Assembly: GCA_031761405.1 (NCBI GenBank)
Contig: JASEVX010000007.1
Coordinates: 39,115,248 to 39,179,247, forward strand
Length of the DNA stretch: 64,000 nucleotides
Direction: 5' to 3'
DNA from: Serripes groenlandicus
Taxonomy: Eukaryota; Mollusca; Bivalvia; Cardiida; Cardiidae
Within the stretch, counting starts at the first letter, position 1. Each line of letters begins with the position of its first letter. Positions 31,441-41,703 of the stretch are shown here, one piece after another. The notes beneath the pieces are model-generated. The model was not told the DNA's origin. It worked only from the letters and a program-made list of their open reading frames with translations, and did no database searches. A program made the translations under genes and the position numbers.

Positions 31441-31540
31441 AATATAATGGCGTTGCAAATTTTAGACTCGCAAGCTTTAAACATGCTGCCATATCAATTG
31501 ATTTATTTTTACCTTGCTCTCAGTTATCAAAATATCAAAT

Positions 31541-31688
31541 TAAACAATTTGAACAACAAGTAAACACGTGATGAGGTCTCAACACATGTGATTAAATTGC
31601 ATCTTGTTTTATAACTGAAAAACGGTATGAATTTGTTTACGGTAAACCACATCATCACTGTTTACACGTTGTTCAAATTGTTTTATGA
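31541..31688. repeat. internal inverted repeat of the long-TIR element
   Basis: AAACAATTTGAACAACAAG and GTAAACACGTGATGAGG are mirrored by CATCATCACTGTTTACACG and TTGTTCAAATTGTTTT near 31650-31688, giving arms of about 38 bp around a 70-bp loop. It may mark a nested foldback. Confidence 0.75.
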
Positions 31689-31974
31689 TCCCGTTTCATC
31701 GCATACTAATTTTGTTATACCTGATGTTAAGGTATCGCGACAATGTATGCCTTACAATGAAGTCACTGATAGAAAATCAGGGTGTTATGGTGACATAATG
31801 GTTCATATAGGTGCTAATATGCAGCAGCAATCTGCTTGTCTGACATTTGACTGCCTAACTCGATCTTTGGGAGATGTGGACCTACTGGGATTTGAGGAAT
31901 CAACTTCTTTGCAAGAACGTCTTTTTGACTTAAAGTTGGCTAAATTGAATGAAAAGGTGTGGTCGTTCGCCTAA
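31627..31974 (+). CDS. 115-codon ORF inside the long-TIR element, function unknown
   Basis: The only sizeable ORF in the 2.16-kb element. It starts MNLFTVNHIITVYTLFK within the internal inverted repeat and ends KLNEKVWSFA in the right TIR. The middle (SRQCMPYNEVTDRKSGCYG, LTFDCLTRSLGDVDLLG) looks protein-like rather than low-complexity. No transposase motif such as a DDE triad or zinc finger is visible. It may be an exon remnant of the transposase, a captured host exon, or chance. Low confidence that it is expressed. Confidence 0.25.
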   Translation: MNLFTVNHIITVYTLFKLFYDPVSSHTNFVIPDVKVSRQCMPYNEVTDRKSGCYGDIMVHIGANMQQQSACLTFDCLTRSLGDVDLLGFEESTSLQERLFDLKLAKLNEKVWSFA

Positions 31975-32589
31975 CAATTCTCGTATGTGGTCGTTCGCAT
32001 AGTTTGATATTTTACGATTTCTTTCAAAAACATTATTTCGCCTTGAAAAGGTATTGTAAATGGTATATATTTGATGTTTATATATGTTTTTGTAAAGAAC
32101 CAGTTGAAATTAGCCGTTTTATCATTGTTTTTGCAAGATATACAAAATGTGTGGTCGTCTGCATCGCCGATTCCAAATTTGTTTTTGAATGTTCTCAAAA
32201 ATTACGACACCAATAATGACAGACAGTATACCATATAAAAGCGGAAATCAAGTGGCGTACCATGGGCTAGGTCTTGTTTTAATTTGATTCAATTTAATAA
32301 AGAAAATATCAAAAACATACCTTTTGTTGTGTCAAGATCGCCGTGGTCGTACACATTTGTGGTGACGTCACACTTCTTGCTCCCCCACAGTGAAATTGTT
32401 CATAATGAGCAAATTGTCCTTTCGCCACAATCTTTTCGAAAATCGTTTTTTTTGCAGATGCGTCAAACATCGTGTGTATGTTGGAGAGGGGATAACTGTC
32501 AATAACACTTCCACACAAACAAAAAGACCAACGGGTTGATAAACGAGTAGATACTAACGTATTGGTCACGTTCATGTCGGAGTTGTTGA

Positions 32590-33005
32590 CACCGCAATAC
32601 AGTGAGGTCGCGATATCTCGAATACACCGCTTAACTCGAACCATATCTGTATGTTCAAAATATAGTTCACTTAGATCTAAATATTTAGGAAATGTAACAT
32701 GGCCCTCAATGCAAAAACTCATAGCAATTATGTCTTCAACACTCAAAAGGACGCTGTACAATCTTGCTAAATATATCCAGGAAGCTTTGTCAATTAGAAA
32801 AGATACCCTTGATGATATTGCGGTTTCTCAAATGTGTATTAATGTTTCATTTTTTTGTATGTGTATGTAATTGTATGAATTCATGGCTTACATCTGTGTT
32901 TGCCATATCAATGTTTTGTAAATGGCCAAAGGCAAAGTTATTACTGACTGCCAATAAATTTGAAACTTAAAACATGTTAAAAACTGTTTGTATCAAACCC
33001 CACCT
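32590..33005. other. unassigned; pogo-like TIR fragment
   Basis: TACAGTGAGGTCGCGATATC, followed by TCGAATACACCGCTTAACTC near 32599-32640, resembles the left end of the element at 43196. The overlapping ORFs on both strands (32309-32970) have no recognisable domain. Confidence 0.4.
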
Positions 33006-33298
33006 GCCGAGCCAAGGTAGCTGAGTCAGTAGCGACGTGGACTTTTTAGCCGGAGTTGATGTGTTCGAACCCCAGCTCGCTTAACATGTGTTCCAACGGT
33101 TGATAAAAGTCAATGCGACAAGCGTCATTGGTTTTCCACCATTGAGCTGATAGCCTATGTGGAAAAGCAGCTAGTTGATTGGAAAGACTGCTGTGTAGTG
33201 TATTGGTGGAGGAAAAACCAGGAAACATATGAGTTGGTGATCTGGCCGCCGTTATGACTGAAATATTGTTGAAAACTGCGTTAAATCACAATCAATCA
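33006..33298 (+). mobile_element. SINE-A copy
   Basis: GCCGAGCCAAGGTAGCTGAG head with B box GTTCGAACCC, body CAATGCGACAAGCGTCATTG and GTGGAAAAGCAGCTAGTTG, tail ACTGCGTTAAATCAC plus ATCA repeats. Complete but more diverged than 16343 and 47218. Confidence 0.85.
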
Positions 33299-33944
33299 AA
33301 ACGACACATTGACGTGTCGGATAATCAGGACATAACAAAAGACACAATTCATAGATGCATCAGGCCAATAAACATGTACTTGTAAATGTATTTGAGAATA
33401 ATGGTCATTGACAGAGAATGTTGTGGTTTTCTTAACAATAAAAATTACTTCAGTGAAAAAAATGCGTTGCAAAAAAAAATCAAAGGTCAATTTATCTGTT
33501 TGCTACATACGCCATCTTGTATCAATCCATTTCTATTATCGTTGACATCTGTGTCGCTTCTTGAGATTTGGAGTGTTATAACATCCGCACACACTGAATA
33601 CTAAAAAAATATATGCATAGGTATAGGTTCACTAGAGCCTTCACAAGTCTACAAGTCAATTGGTCCACGATGCAATTTTTGACGAAAAACAAAAAGTATA
33701 GCCCCATCAGTTTTACTTCAATATACGTTTATATGATCCCGTTACGAAGAGAAAGTGAGACACCCATATCGACAGACGCGGTTTATGTATCTGTCAGCCA
33801 ATTCGCCATTTTTAAGAACACGACACCATTTTAAATAGTAAAAAACATACGCCAAGACGCTTATTGATACAAATTGAAAGGTCAAAGTCGTCTTGCTCCA
33901 TAAGGTGATTGGTTGTTTGGCCAACGAAGGGTTACTTAAACGTT
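33299..33944. other. unassigned intergenic DNA
   Basis: Several short ORFs on both strands, none with recognisable protein features. No repeat family recognised. Confidence 0.35.
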
Positions 33945-34125
33945 TAGCCCCTTCCCTAGATATAAAGAATCTGCGGCAGACGACATTAAAATCATTCGGA
34001 CAAATATTTTGAAATTTCCATGAACGAATTTATTATTATTAAACCGAATTGAAAAAAATGTGAAATTGCTAATTCTAAGCAGTTTCTCCATTAGTTGCAA
34101 CAGATGCTGATTCCAAATATCTAGG
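33945..34125. mobile_element. P-MITE fragment
   Basis: TTTAGCCCCTTCCCTAGATA with TGCGGCAGACGACATT at left, then a decayed centre (GTGAAATTGCTAATTC, GCAGTTTCTCC). The right end is missing; SINE-B follows. Confidence 0.6.
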
Positions 34126-34163
34126 CATGTGTGTATAAAAGATGCACATTTACAGTGGCGTGG

Positions 34164-34383
34164 TTGATTGTTTGGTGTTTTCCTTGGTATGTTACAAGTA
34201 CTACTGGTCCATTTATCCTGACACCAGTCAGTCAGTAGTAATGCTAGCTCCCCAACATTGAATGACAAGTAGGACAGCCTATTCTACCATTTTAAAGGTC
34301 TTTATAGTATGACCCGACCGGGGAAAGAACCCGCGACCTCCCGTACCCGAGGCTGACGTTCTACCACTACACCACCGAGGTGG
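34164..34383 (-). mobile_element. SINE-B copy (reverse)
   Basis: On the - strand: head CCTCGGTGGTGTAGTGGTAG (A box) with GAGGTCGCGGGTTC (B box region), then GGGTCATACTATAAAGACC, a single 70-bp core (CTGACTGACTGGTGTCAGG, AAATGGACCAGTAGTACTTG) and a tail ending in ACACCAAACAATC. It shows that the ordinary SINE-B carries one core unit. Confidence 0.85.
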
Positions 34384-34511
34384 TCACATATACAATGGAC
34401 TAGCGATAATTCGAAGTTGGAAGGGATTGATAAATAACTTCGAGCTCCCCCAATCCCCAGTTTATGCTAACTTAGTTTATATGTATTTTCTGTCGCTTTC
34501 CAGAGACCACA

Positions 34512-34595
34512 TTGCCTCGGTGGTGTAATGGTTAGAGCGTCCGCCTACATATTTGATCGATCAAGCGGTTGGGATTAATCACCGTGTTCAATAGT
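34512..34595 (+). mobile_element. SINE-B head fragment
   Basis: TGCCTCGGTGGTGTAATGG and TTAGAGCGTCCGCCTAC match the A-box region of SINE-B; the B box is decayed (AGCGGTTGGGATTAATCAC). No core follows. Confidence 0.6.
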
Positions 34596-34752
34596 ATTTA
34601 CGCAACATCTTTATGATATACGTATATAATAACATATACTACCACTATACGAGGGGTGATCAAAATGTTCGCGGAAAGGTGCTCTCATGTCTTTACTTTG
34701 TGTAGCATTTCACCCTTCATATCAGTGTTGCTTGCATGCACATGATGATGAC

Positions 34753-34944
34753 AGTCAACCCTTCCCACTTGCAGACTCGTTTTGACGGACCGGAATTGCA
34801 CATCATGATCAACTTCTCCTTTTCGCCATAATGTCTTCAACTTTTTTCAATCATTATTCTCTCATTTATAGAGAATTTCCGCATTTTTGACTTAATGTTT
34901 CAAAGTCGTCTGCTGCAGATTTGTTGTATTTTGGAAAAGGGTTA
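34753..34944. mobile_element. P-MITE copy, degenerate
   Basis: CAACCCTTCCCACTTGCAGA at left, a damaged centre (AATTGCACATCATGATC, CTCCTTTTCGCCATAATG) and AAGTCGTCTGCTGCAGATTTG-type sequence to GGAAAAGGGTTAATC at right. Confidence 0.7.
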
Positions 34945-36571
34945 ATCAACGTGAATAACTATATATATGTGACATTGTATTGGCTCGTCATTACTTATCA
35001 TACCTGTGTACAGATGACACTCAAGAATCGTCTGCTGCAGACTTGTTGGAAGCCGCCAGGAGGCGGCTTCCCGTAGGGATGCTTAGAAATTTCGAACAAG
35101 GGGAATATTTAGACCTGCCAGCGTGACCACATATCTTGATTTCTCTTTGTCCTTACTAAGTACATTAATTTAAGGTAATGACTTTTAAAACATCCCCTTT
35201 ACACTATATATACATGTGTGAGTTTTACAAATTAAAAACAAAAGACAAAGGCCAGTATATTATTTGAATATATGTTCATTGTTATTTAAGCGAAATTCAT
35301 ACTGTATCTACTCTAAACAGTAAACTGAATTGGTTACCTGCCTCAGACGCTTTTTTAGTTCGATAGTATGTTAAACCGGGAACCATGAACAAGAGAGGCA
35401 CGCATTAAATGTAATCTGATTCCTTACATGCTATCATATATTAAGCAGTAATTCTAGATGAAGAAGTGCAGACATAAACATATATAAACCACAGAAATAT
35501 CTGTTTCACAATAAATGTTGCCGTCTTGTTGAAATGTTAATGTTTATCAAACTTATTCATACGAATCACAAGGAAAAAATCCTGGTAGTACTTAAAGGGA
35601 GGTAATTTGAAGTATATACGCACAATTTAACTAAGTTCCCATTTGGTCTGACACCTTTGTCTAACAATACACATGTATGACGATTTAAATAAACAATTTA
35701 AAGGGAATACAAATATTTAACAGAGTTAAACATTTAAATACATGTTCAGCAGCTAACCGTTTCCCATATACAACAACCAATTTGGTAGAGGAAGTTCACG
35801 TCGTGCCGGGTTAGCTAGTCTCAATATAAAATCGCAAATATTGGATATATACTTATACACAAACGGACGTTTTAAGTTTCAGACAGTACATACAATCAAA
35901 GCGCTGAAAGCTCTAATGGTATAGGGGCATATATAAGTTGAAAATATATGGCATAGATACTATCGACAAACATTGTTGAAACAAGAAACCTTTATAACAA
36001 ACCAAACCAAAAATGTGTGAAGCAACCTATACTGCCTGCCAATAACATATACCTTATTTATCAAAGTTTGACCCTTTTCTTGTATAAACAAAATAAATCA
36101 GGAAGGACAACAGATTGACAAAATACCGAACAGCGACCCTTAATTAAAATATTTTCAGTTCAGAAATCACTTAAGATCCACAGTGTATATTGTAATCATG
36201 CTGATAAATAAAAGACAATCGAAAGCATGCTAGAGTTATGTTTCTTTTTGAACTGCACATCTGTAGCTCTGCGTTCCCAATACACCAAGTCTTAAATTGA
36301 TACATTGGACATCTATTGAGACAATAACCGAAGAAATGAAAACATGAGTTTACACCTAAAAAAACAGATCAGATTTGTGTTCAAAATATTGTATCGATCT
36401 CCTTATCCCAATGTATACGTGTGACGACTATAAAATGGATCCGCAAAACAGAAACAAAGTTTTGACCAATTAATGCAAACCGTAACGGACAGACGGACGG
36501 ATGGATGCACACAAAGACGGACAGACAGTCAGTCGCTCCGGACAAAGTACACAGCTTGGGGAAGCATTCAT
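34945..36571. other. mostly unassigned intergenic DNA
   Basis: A small perfect-arm hairpin GAAGCCGCC-AGGAGGC-GGCTTC lies near 35049-35070. A P-MITE-like CAGATGACACTCAAGAATCG then TCTGCTGCAGACTTG lies near 35012-35045. The stretch 35525-35612 is a dispersed repeat listed separately. Otherwise nothing recognised. Confidence 0.4.
35525..35612 (+). repeat. dispersed 85-bp repeat, copy 1
   Basis: AATGTTTATCAAACTTATTC, then ATACGAATCACAAGG and TTAAAGGGAGGTAATTTG. A second copy with the same order is at 38500-38577. The AAAGGGAGGTAATTT motif style is common in molluscan noncoding DNA. Confidence 0.7.
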
Positions 36572-36584
36572 TAACGAACAAGGG

Positions 36585-36868
36585 TTTTGATTGATTGGGG
36601 TTTAACGCCGTTTTTAACAATTTCTCAGTTATATCACGGCGGCCAGTTCACCTACTCATGCATTTCCTGGTTTTCTCACACCAGTACTCCACACAACAAT
36701 CTTCCCAAGCAACTGGCTGCTTTTCCACATAGACTTAGCCCATTGATGGAAGACGAATGTCGCATTGACTTTTGTCAATCGTCGGAAAGAAAGTTGGCCG
36801 AGCCGGGATTCGAACTCACAACCCCTGGATTGACAGCGTCGCTACCGACTGAGCTACCGGGGCTCGGC
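36585..36868 (-). mobile_element. SINE-A, intact, with 13-bp target duplication
   Basis: Reverse orientation: GATTGATTGGGGTTTAACGC tail on the left, GGCCGAGCCGGGATTCGAAC (B box) and CTGAGCTACCGGGGCTCGGC (A box and acceptor end) on the right. TAACGAACAAGGG is duplicated at 36572-36584 and 36869-36881. Nearly identical to 16343 and 47218. The ORF 36587-36871 is the SINE read on the + strand. Confidence 0.93.
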
Positions 36869-36881
36869 TAACGAACAAGGG

Positions 36882-37440
36882 CATTTCACGCCGGGAACGC
36901 ATGTGTTGCATGCGAAAGTCATATAATAAGTGAGAACATGGAAAGACAAAAATATATAGACTCCAAACGCAGCATGCTAAAGTTATGGTAGTGGTGCACT
37001 GCAAATCTGTAGGTCATACGTTACCTACAAACCAAGTTTGAAATGGATACAATGGAAATTAATTGAGACAATCGCTGAACTAAATAAGGAAAAATGGAGA
37101 TAACTAAAATAAACAGACCAGAGTTATTATTTTAACCTTTGCCCCTTTTAGACACATTTGACTCACCTTATAATCCAGCGTCCGTCCGTCATGGATTGCA
37201 TGTATTGGTCAACACGTTGTTACTGTATGGCAGATTTATTTCAAAGTGGTCACACTTATACCGTGTGATCAGGAGAACGGCAAAGTACTAGGTACATAAC
37301 TCTGGTCTGTTTATTTCGTTATCTAGGTTATAGAAAAAAAAGATTAATGTTCCAAAGCATTGTTTGGAAAGGAGGTATTGCTCATTGTCAGCAATTGCTC
37401 CGTTTGCAAATACACTTTCAACATTCGTATGTAACTAAGT
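36882..37440. other. unassigned; short duplicated context
   Basis: Words such as ACTGCAAATCTGTAGGTCAT, CAAGTTTGAAATGGATACA and GACAATCGCTGAACTAAATA near 36995-37080 echo ACTGCACATCTGTAGCTCTG, CAAGTCTTAAATTGATACA and GACAATAACCGAAGAAATG near 36252-36340. This indicates an old duplication of about 90 bp on either side of the SINE-A. Confidence 0.5.
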
Positions 37441-37454
37441 AGCTATAATGAAAC

Positions 37455-38000
37455 GGTTCAACCCTTTCCCGCTTACAGTCGCTTGTTGACGCATGTGCAG
37501 CAGACGGCTGCAGAATTGTTTATCGTGATCCATTTCCTCTATTTCCACAAAGGTTTCAACTATATATTTTTCCCCTTGATGTAAGGCAAAATTGCTCGTT
37601 ATAATTCATCTCTAGCATGTTGTTCAAAATGTGTCGAGTAAAAGAATGTCCATAGTAAAACGTTCATATGTGAAAATAATTAATTTAAAACGTGTATGAA
37701 AGCATTGTGTGAAAAGGAGGAATTGCTCATTGTCAGCAATAGCTCCATTTCCAACAATATTTTCAATATCCGAACTGTTATAGTATCACGGAAAGGGTTC
37801 AGTTTCCATGGGGAGGATGTAACCATTTTCCGCTTACAGACGCATGTGCAGCAGACGACAATCGAAAACATTGTGACAAAAGGAGAAATTGCTTATCGTA
37901 GGCAATTTCTACTTTTGCCACGATGGTTCCAACTCCTTTCAATAATTGTATTTACAGTGATTTGCACATTTCTCTATCTATATAAGTCGACTGTTGTAAA
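37455..38000. mobile_element. P-MITE fragments
   Basis: AACCCTTTCCCGCTTACAG with GTGCAGCAGACGG near 37460-37507, a hairpin AAGGAGGAATTGCTCATTG near 37715 and at 37372, and a better copy near 37828-37990 (ACCATTTTCCGCTTACAGAC, GTGCAGCAGACGACAATCG, AAAGGAGAAATTGCTTATC). None is intact. Confidence 0.6.
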
Positions 38001-38486
38001 CTAATGGGGTCACAGCACGATCGACGTTACCTAACACCACTGACATTGAGGTCAATCATAGTTCAGAGTGTGTTTCACGCGTTGGAACTATTTTGTCTCA
38101 TTAATTAATGCAAGCGGAGGATTTTTCGTGATTCGGTCGAACCAATGAAATCGTTGAAAAGGCGATTTTGGCGTATGTATACACATGTGGACTGTAGTTG
38201 CAGCCTTAATCCGACTTTTCAAAAGCAGCCTGAGTATGGTATAGAGGCGAAACGCCCCTATCCCAAAAACGGTTCATACTTAAATTTATTTTAACATGTT
38301 GGTATATTGAAATGAGTGTTTCTGTGACAGACTTAGTCCGTTGAAATGCAGATTTGTTTATACGCTTATAAATTTTATATTCATACCTATACATTAGGGT
38401 ATCTACAACCAATTAATGAAATGTGTACACATTTATCTTGGCTTAAATTTGATTTTGACGCTGTTACTAATTTAAATAATAGTTTT
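38001..38486. other. unassigned intergenic DNA
   Basis: Nothing recognised apart from the 38346-38558 ORF, discussed with the repeat at 38500. Confidence 0.35.
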
Positions 38487-38499
38487 CATTCATATGATT

Positions 38500-38577
38500 T
38501 CAATGTTTATCAATCTTATTCATACGAATCACAAGGTAAATATCCTTGTATTGCTTAAAGGGAGGTAATTTGAAGTA
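38500..38577 (+). repeat. dispersed 85-bp repeat, copy 2
   Basis: AATGTTTATCAATCTTATTC, ATACGAATCACAAGG, TTAAAGGGAGGTAATTTG. Similarity to 35525-35612 starts abruptly at AATGTTTATCAA. Both copies can be read as NVYQxYSYESQGK followed by five residues and a TAA stop at the same place. Confidence 0.7.
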
Positions 38578-38881
38578 TTATCAATGAAGTATCAATGTAA
38601 ATTGATGAAAATGGGCAATTTCTCATTATGAAAACGGAATGCTGTTAATTCTATTAAAAAATATATAATACTTTTATGCACAGATATTGTCCACGTTTTT
38701 ACCAAAATGTTTTCAAGTTATCTGTTGTATGTGGGAAAGGGCTATACCAGAAAAAGTAGTTTATACTCCGGCATTAAAGCAGGAAATGTCAATTGATGCG
38801 ACACTGTTGCAAAACCTGTCCAATAAAGAAGAATATATAACACTCATGTTTTAACCCTTTCCTACGTTTAAAAATGGAAGT

Positions 38882-39068
38882 AATGGCTGTTCGATTCATA
38901 CCAAATACTTTAAAAATTATAGTATTGGCTGCACTCATTAGCGCTCATGATTGCAGCGTTAGCATTTCGACTGACTGACTGGCTGGGAACAGTAGTACTG
39001 GTAACTTACACAGGAAACGTCGTGATATAACCGAACAATTGTTGAAAGCGGCGTAAAACACCAATCAA
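38882..39068 (+). mobile_element. SINE-B copy, 5' truncated, single core
   Basis: TTCGATTCATACCAAATACT and TAGTATTGGCTGCACTC match the region just before the 70-bp array at 48365. One core unit follows (CTGACTGACTGGCTGGG, ACAGTAGTACTGGTAAC, ACACAGGAAACGTCG), then the tail AAAGCGGCGTAAAACACC and AATCAAC. This is the unamplified counterpart of the 48298 locus. Confidence 0.88.
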
Positions 39069-39125
39069 CATTTCCCACGTGAAGACGCAGTACAGCAGAC
39101 GACTTTTGAAAACAATATAACAAAA
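39069..39125. mobile_element. P-MITE left-end scrap
   Basis: ATTTCCCACGTGAAGACGC then AGCAGACGACTTTTGAAAAC; truncated on both sides. Confidence 0.55.
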
Positions 39126-39937
39126 GGTTTCAAAGAATGTAATAAGATGTACAGTGCAAATGACGTGTATAATCCATGTTTGACAGATCTAACGCTCGTA
39201 GCTTTAGAGCTTTATATCCCGAAGCGTTAGCATTAAGCTAAACTCCCGTGATAAAGATAACAAAGTTCAAATAGCACTCAAAGAATTTCAGACAAAATAT
39301 AACTGTATGAACCGAAAACCCCGGTATAGATAAAGTACTTTATTTATAGAATTTGTAAATCAATCATACACAAAAAGACGAAGAAGCTTTGTACTATTCT
39401 GGAAATCCACCGAAGTGCATGGTGTTTTCCCCTCCCAGCATAGATATCACTCGACATCTACATAATACAACGAGATTTAGGGTATTGGATGAAGCTATGG
39501 TTCAAGTTTGAAAGCCCTAGCACTTGTACCTTTTGAAAAAGGTAGGAGGTGCAGCCAAAAAAAAATACCTTTACCATTTAGCTAAATCAAAATGTTTGAC
39601 GCTGCCTCTCTCACCGGAAAAACAACATATAAGTCTCGCTTCGTTTCTTCGTCGCGGCCAATAAACATTTGTTCTCAATGTAAACTTTCTTCTCCTTATG
39701 CTATTTTTGCTTACAATCTTTTTTTTTTTAATTTCACATCAATATGGTGGATTATTGAGATATAGCAGTGGATTGTAAACTTACAAACTCACTTTTTCTA
39801 ATTGTTATCAGTGAGTAGAATAATACATGATTCTAGAGTGGATTGTTAAGAACTAACAGTGGAGTGTAACATGATAAACTTACTGTTTCTAACTGAGTTT
39901 TATCAAACGATAATTGTTGACTGTTTACTAGGTGTAT
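39126..39937. other. unassigned intergenic DNA
   Basis: Short related blocks TGGTGGATTATTGAG / AGTGGATTGTAAAC / GAGTGGATTGTTAAG / CAGTGGAGTGTAAC between 39743 and 39865 suggest a decayed tandem or foldback repeat. No gene seen. Confidence 0.35.
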
Positions 39938-39940
39938 GTA

Positions 39941-40174
39941 ACCCTTACCGGCTGCCAAATGCAATTAAAGGCGTTTGCAAACAATGCAATTAAAGGCGTT
40001 TGCAAACAATGCAGATATAGGCGACAGCTCGTCACAAGATGTCTCTCCTGAAATATGCAATGTTTGCCATTTAGACATTCAATTTTACCAAATATCCTGT
40101 TGGACGAAACTAATGGAGTGGTCAAAATGTCAGCATGGAATTAGTCGATTTTGTTAAATTCGGCAGTAAAAGGG
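39941..40174. mobile_element. K-MITE copy
   Basis: Ends CCCTTACCGGCTGCC and GGCAGTAAAAGGG are inverted. The core GGCGACAGCTCGTCACAAG and GCAATGTTTGCCATTTAG are present, and the left CAATTAAAGGCGTTTGCAAA block is directly duplicated. The target reads GTAA/TTAT, so the duplication has decayed. Confidence 0.7.
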
Positions 40175-40561
40175 TTATTAATGTGTCAGTGAGGAAAATT
40201 GTAAAAATAATCGAAACAAATTCGTAGTTGGATGCAACATCGATCAAGATATACTGCCATTCGTGAACATCAAAAGAAACTAATAACTTAAGGTGCACGC
40301 GCTTCAATCTCACAGCGAAGCAAACAATTATTCTGTATACTAAATCAAGAATACTTCCTTCTTTCAAACTTTTTGCGTACAGGCGTCCCTAAATATAGCT
40401 TTCCAGGTAATAAATAAAATTGGTAATAAATAAAATTGGTTCCAAATATAAACAAGCTATGTGTGTGATCTAATTATACAGGATCCTGTCCCTGTTTAGA
40501 CATCATACTTCGTTCTTTGTAATTCAATATTATATGGATCTATATTTATTTAATAAACTTA

Positions 40562-40752
40562 CCAAACCTGCGCTAAAGACCACCTTGGAATAGCAATTTC
40601 CTGTCTATAACAGCCACACGTTTAGCTTCAATTTTTTTTTTCTGCATGAAATGCAATGCAATGCAATGCATGCAAATAAAGGCCACATGAAAACAAAGAC
40701 CATGTTGATGTATTCCCATGGGTGGTCTTTATACACAGAAGGTTCGACTGTA
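40562..40752. mobile_element. E element copy
   Basis: CAAACCTGCGCTAAAGACCA and TGGAATAGCAATTTCCTGTC on the left; CCATGGGTGGTCTTTATAC and AGAAGGTTCGACTGTA on the right. A tandem AATGC run (ATGCAATGCAATGCAATGC) lies near 40650. Confidence 0.7.
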
Positions 40753-40786
40753 TTTGAACGTTTCTATTCCTTAGGGAATTAAATGT

Positions 40787-40975
40787 AAGGTCAAACCTGT
40801 GTTTAAAGACCACCCTACAGAAGTGAACAATCTGGTATTTGTTCACAGGTGGTCTTTAATTACAGGGTCATTTACACAGAAAATGAGTATTTTATTTTAC
40901 AAATAGTATGGTCTCTATATACAGGGAATTGCTATTCCAATGTGATCTTTAGCACATGTTCGTCTGTATATAACA
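40787..40975. mobile_element. E element copy
   Basis: TCAAACCTGTGTTTAAAGAC, GTTCACAGGTGGTCTTTAAT in the middle and CTATATACAGGGAATTGCTA with CACATGTTCGTCTGTATA on the right. It lies about 35 bp from the previous copy in opposite sense. Confidence 0.65.
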
Positions 40976-41264
40976 ATACAGACATTCTTTGATTCGATAT
41001 ACGGTCCCAAACCTTCTTAAGGATTGCACAAAGTTGTTCAAAGACTTATGACACATTGCTCCTCGTGTGGTAAACAATGGAGACAATATACAGCTATTTA
41101 AACCGTACTTATTATTGATTTATTTGAGTATTATCTGCTCGTGTTATCATTCGGCAAAGTTAACAGACATCTACGTAACACTTTCGGTAAACATCGATAG
41201 TGAAACCCGAGGGCTGTATTGAAATACACAGGATACTTGGTTGTCTACTGATAATAGTAGATTT

Positions 41265-41510
41265 CGAGTGCTTGGCGTGAAACGGTTGTAACTAAAATTG
41301 GTATTTTTTTACCAAGGTTATTTACCTCGCCATAAAGACTTTATAAGCGTTAAATCATTTTTCTTGGTAAACAATGGAAATTTAGGTGCCATTGCTCGTT
41401 CTGAGCAATGGCACCTAAATTTGCATTGTTTACAAAGGGGTCAAAATTGCCTCTAAAACAGGGTTTTCAAAATAGGTTTTAAGTTACAACCGTTTCACGC
41501 CAAGCCCTCG
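41265..41510. mobile_element. Z element copy 2, ATTT target duplication
   Basis: Ends CGAGTGCTTGGCGTGAAACG and CACGCCAAGCCCTCG; same internal palindrome as copy 1. ATTT is present at 41261-41264 and 41511-41514. Confidence 0.88.
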
Positions 41511-41598
41511 ATTTGTAGTGTTTTAAAACTCGCGATGAAAATAAAGAGATCCGAGTATTAGTAAAAGGAATTCTGGGGATACATAAAAAAAAAAAGAC

Positions 41599-41703
41599 AA
41601 TATCACAACATCGATCTACAATATCACAACATCGATCTACAATATCACAACATCGATCTACAATATCACAACATCGATCTACAATATCACAACATCGATC
41701 TAC
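41599..41703 (+). repeat. 21-bp tandem repeat, exactly 5 copies
   Basis: Unit AATATCACAACATCGATCTA plus C, five identical copies, so likely recent. Preceded by an A-rich run at 41585-41595. Confidence 0.97.

Larger units (their letters stand above)
30231..32392. mobile_element. 2.16-kb long-TIR element, Transib-like ends
   Basis: Both ends read inward as CACTGTG followed by a GAGCAA block, and inverted repeats extend for roughly 400 bp (30231-30632 against 31958-32392, the right arm carrying about 40 extra bp near its outer end). AAATT is duplicated at 30226-30230 and 32393-32397, and the host P-MITE proves the empty site. CACTGTG fits the CACWRTG terminal pattern and the 5-bp duplication fits Transib elements, the transposon relatives of RAG. 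No transposase is recognised, no RSS-like nonamer is seen, and a ~400-bp TIR is long for Transib, so the family call is tentative. Confidence 0.75.
30113..32500. mobile_element. P-MITE split by a nested element
   Basis: The left part (30113-30230) runs from CTCTTTCCCACGTAAAAC through ACAGCAGACGACTTTG to GGCAAAAGGAGAAATT. The right part (32393-32500) resumes with AAATTGTTCATAATGAGC, CCTTTCGCCACAATC and ends ...GGAGAGGGGATAACTG. Removing the 30231-32392 insertion and one AAATT restores a normal P-MITE centre. Confidence 0.85.

Noticed and set aside
30231..32392. Maverick/Polinton remnant, because of the long inverted repeats
   Set aside because: Those elements have 6-bp target duplications and AG-type ends and encode polymerase and capsid genes. 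Here the ends are CACTGTG, the duplication is 5 bp, and no such genes are present.
32309..32970. Overlapping ORFs on both strands (150, 102 and 68 residues)
   Set aside because: They cross the P-MITE remnant and a pogo-like fragment, are mutually antiparallel and have no recognisable domain.
36587..36871. 94-residue ORF
   Set aside because: It is a translation of SINE-A in reverse orientation.
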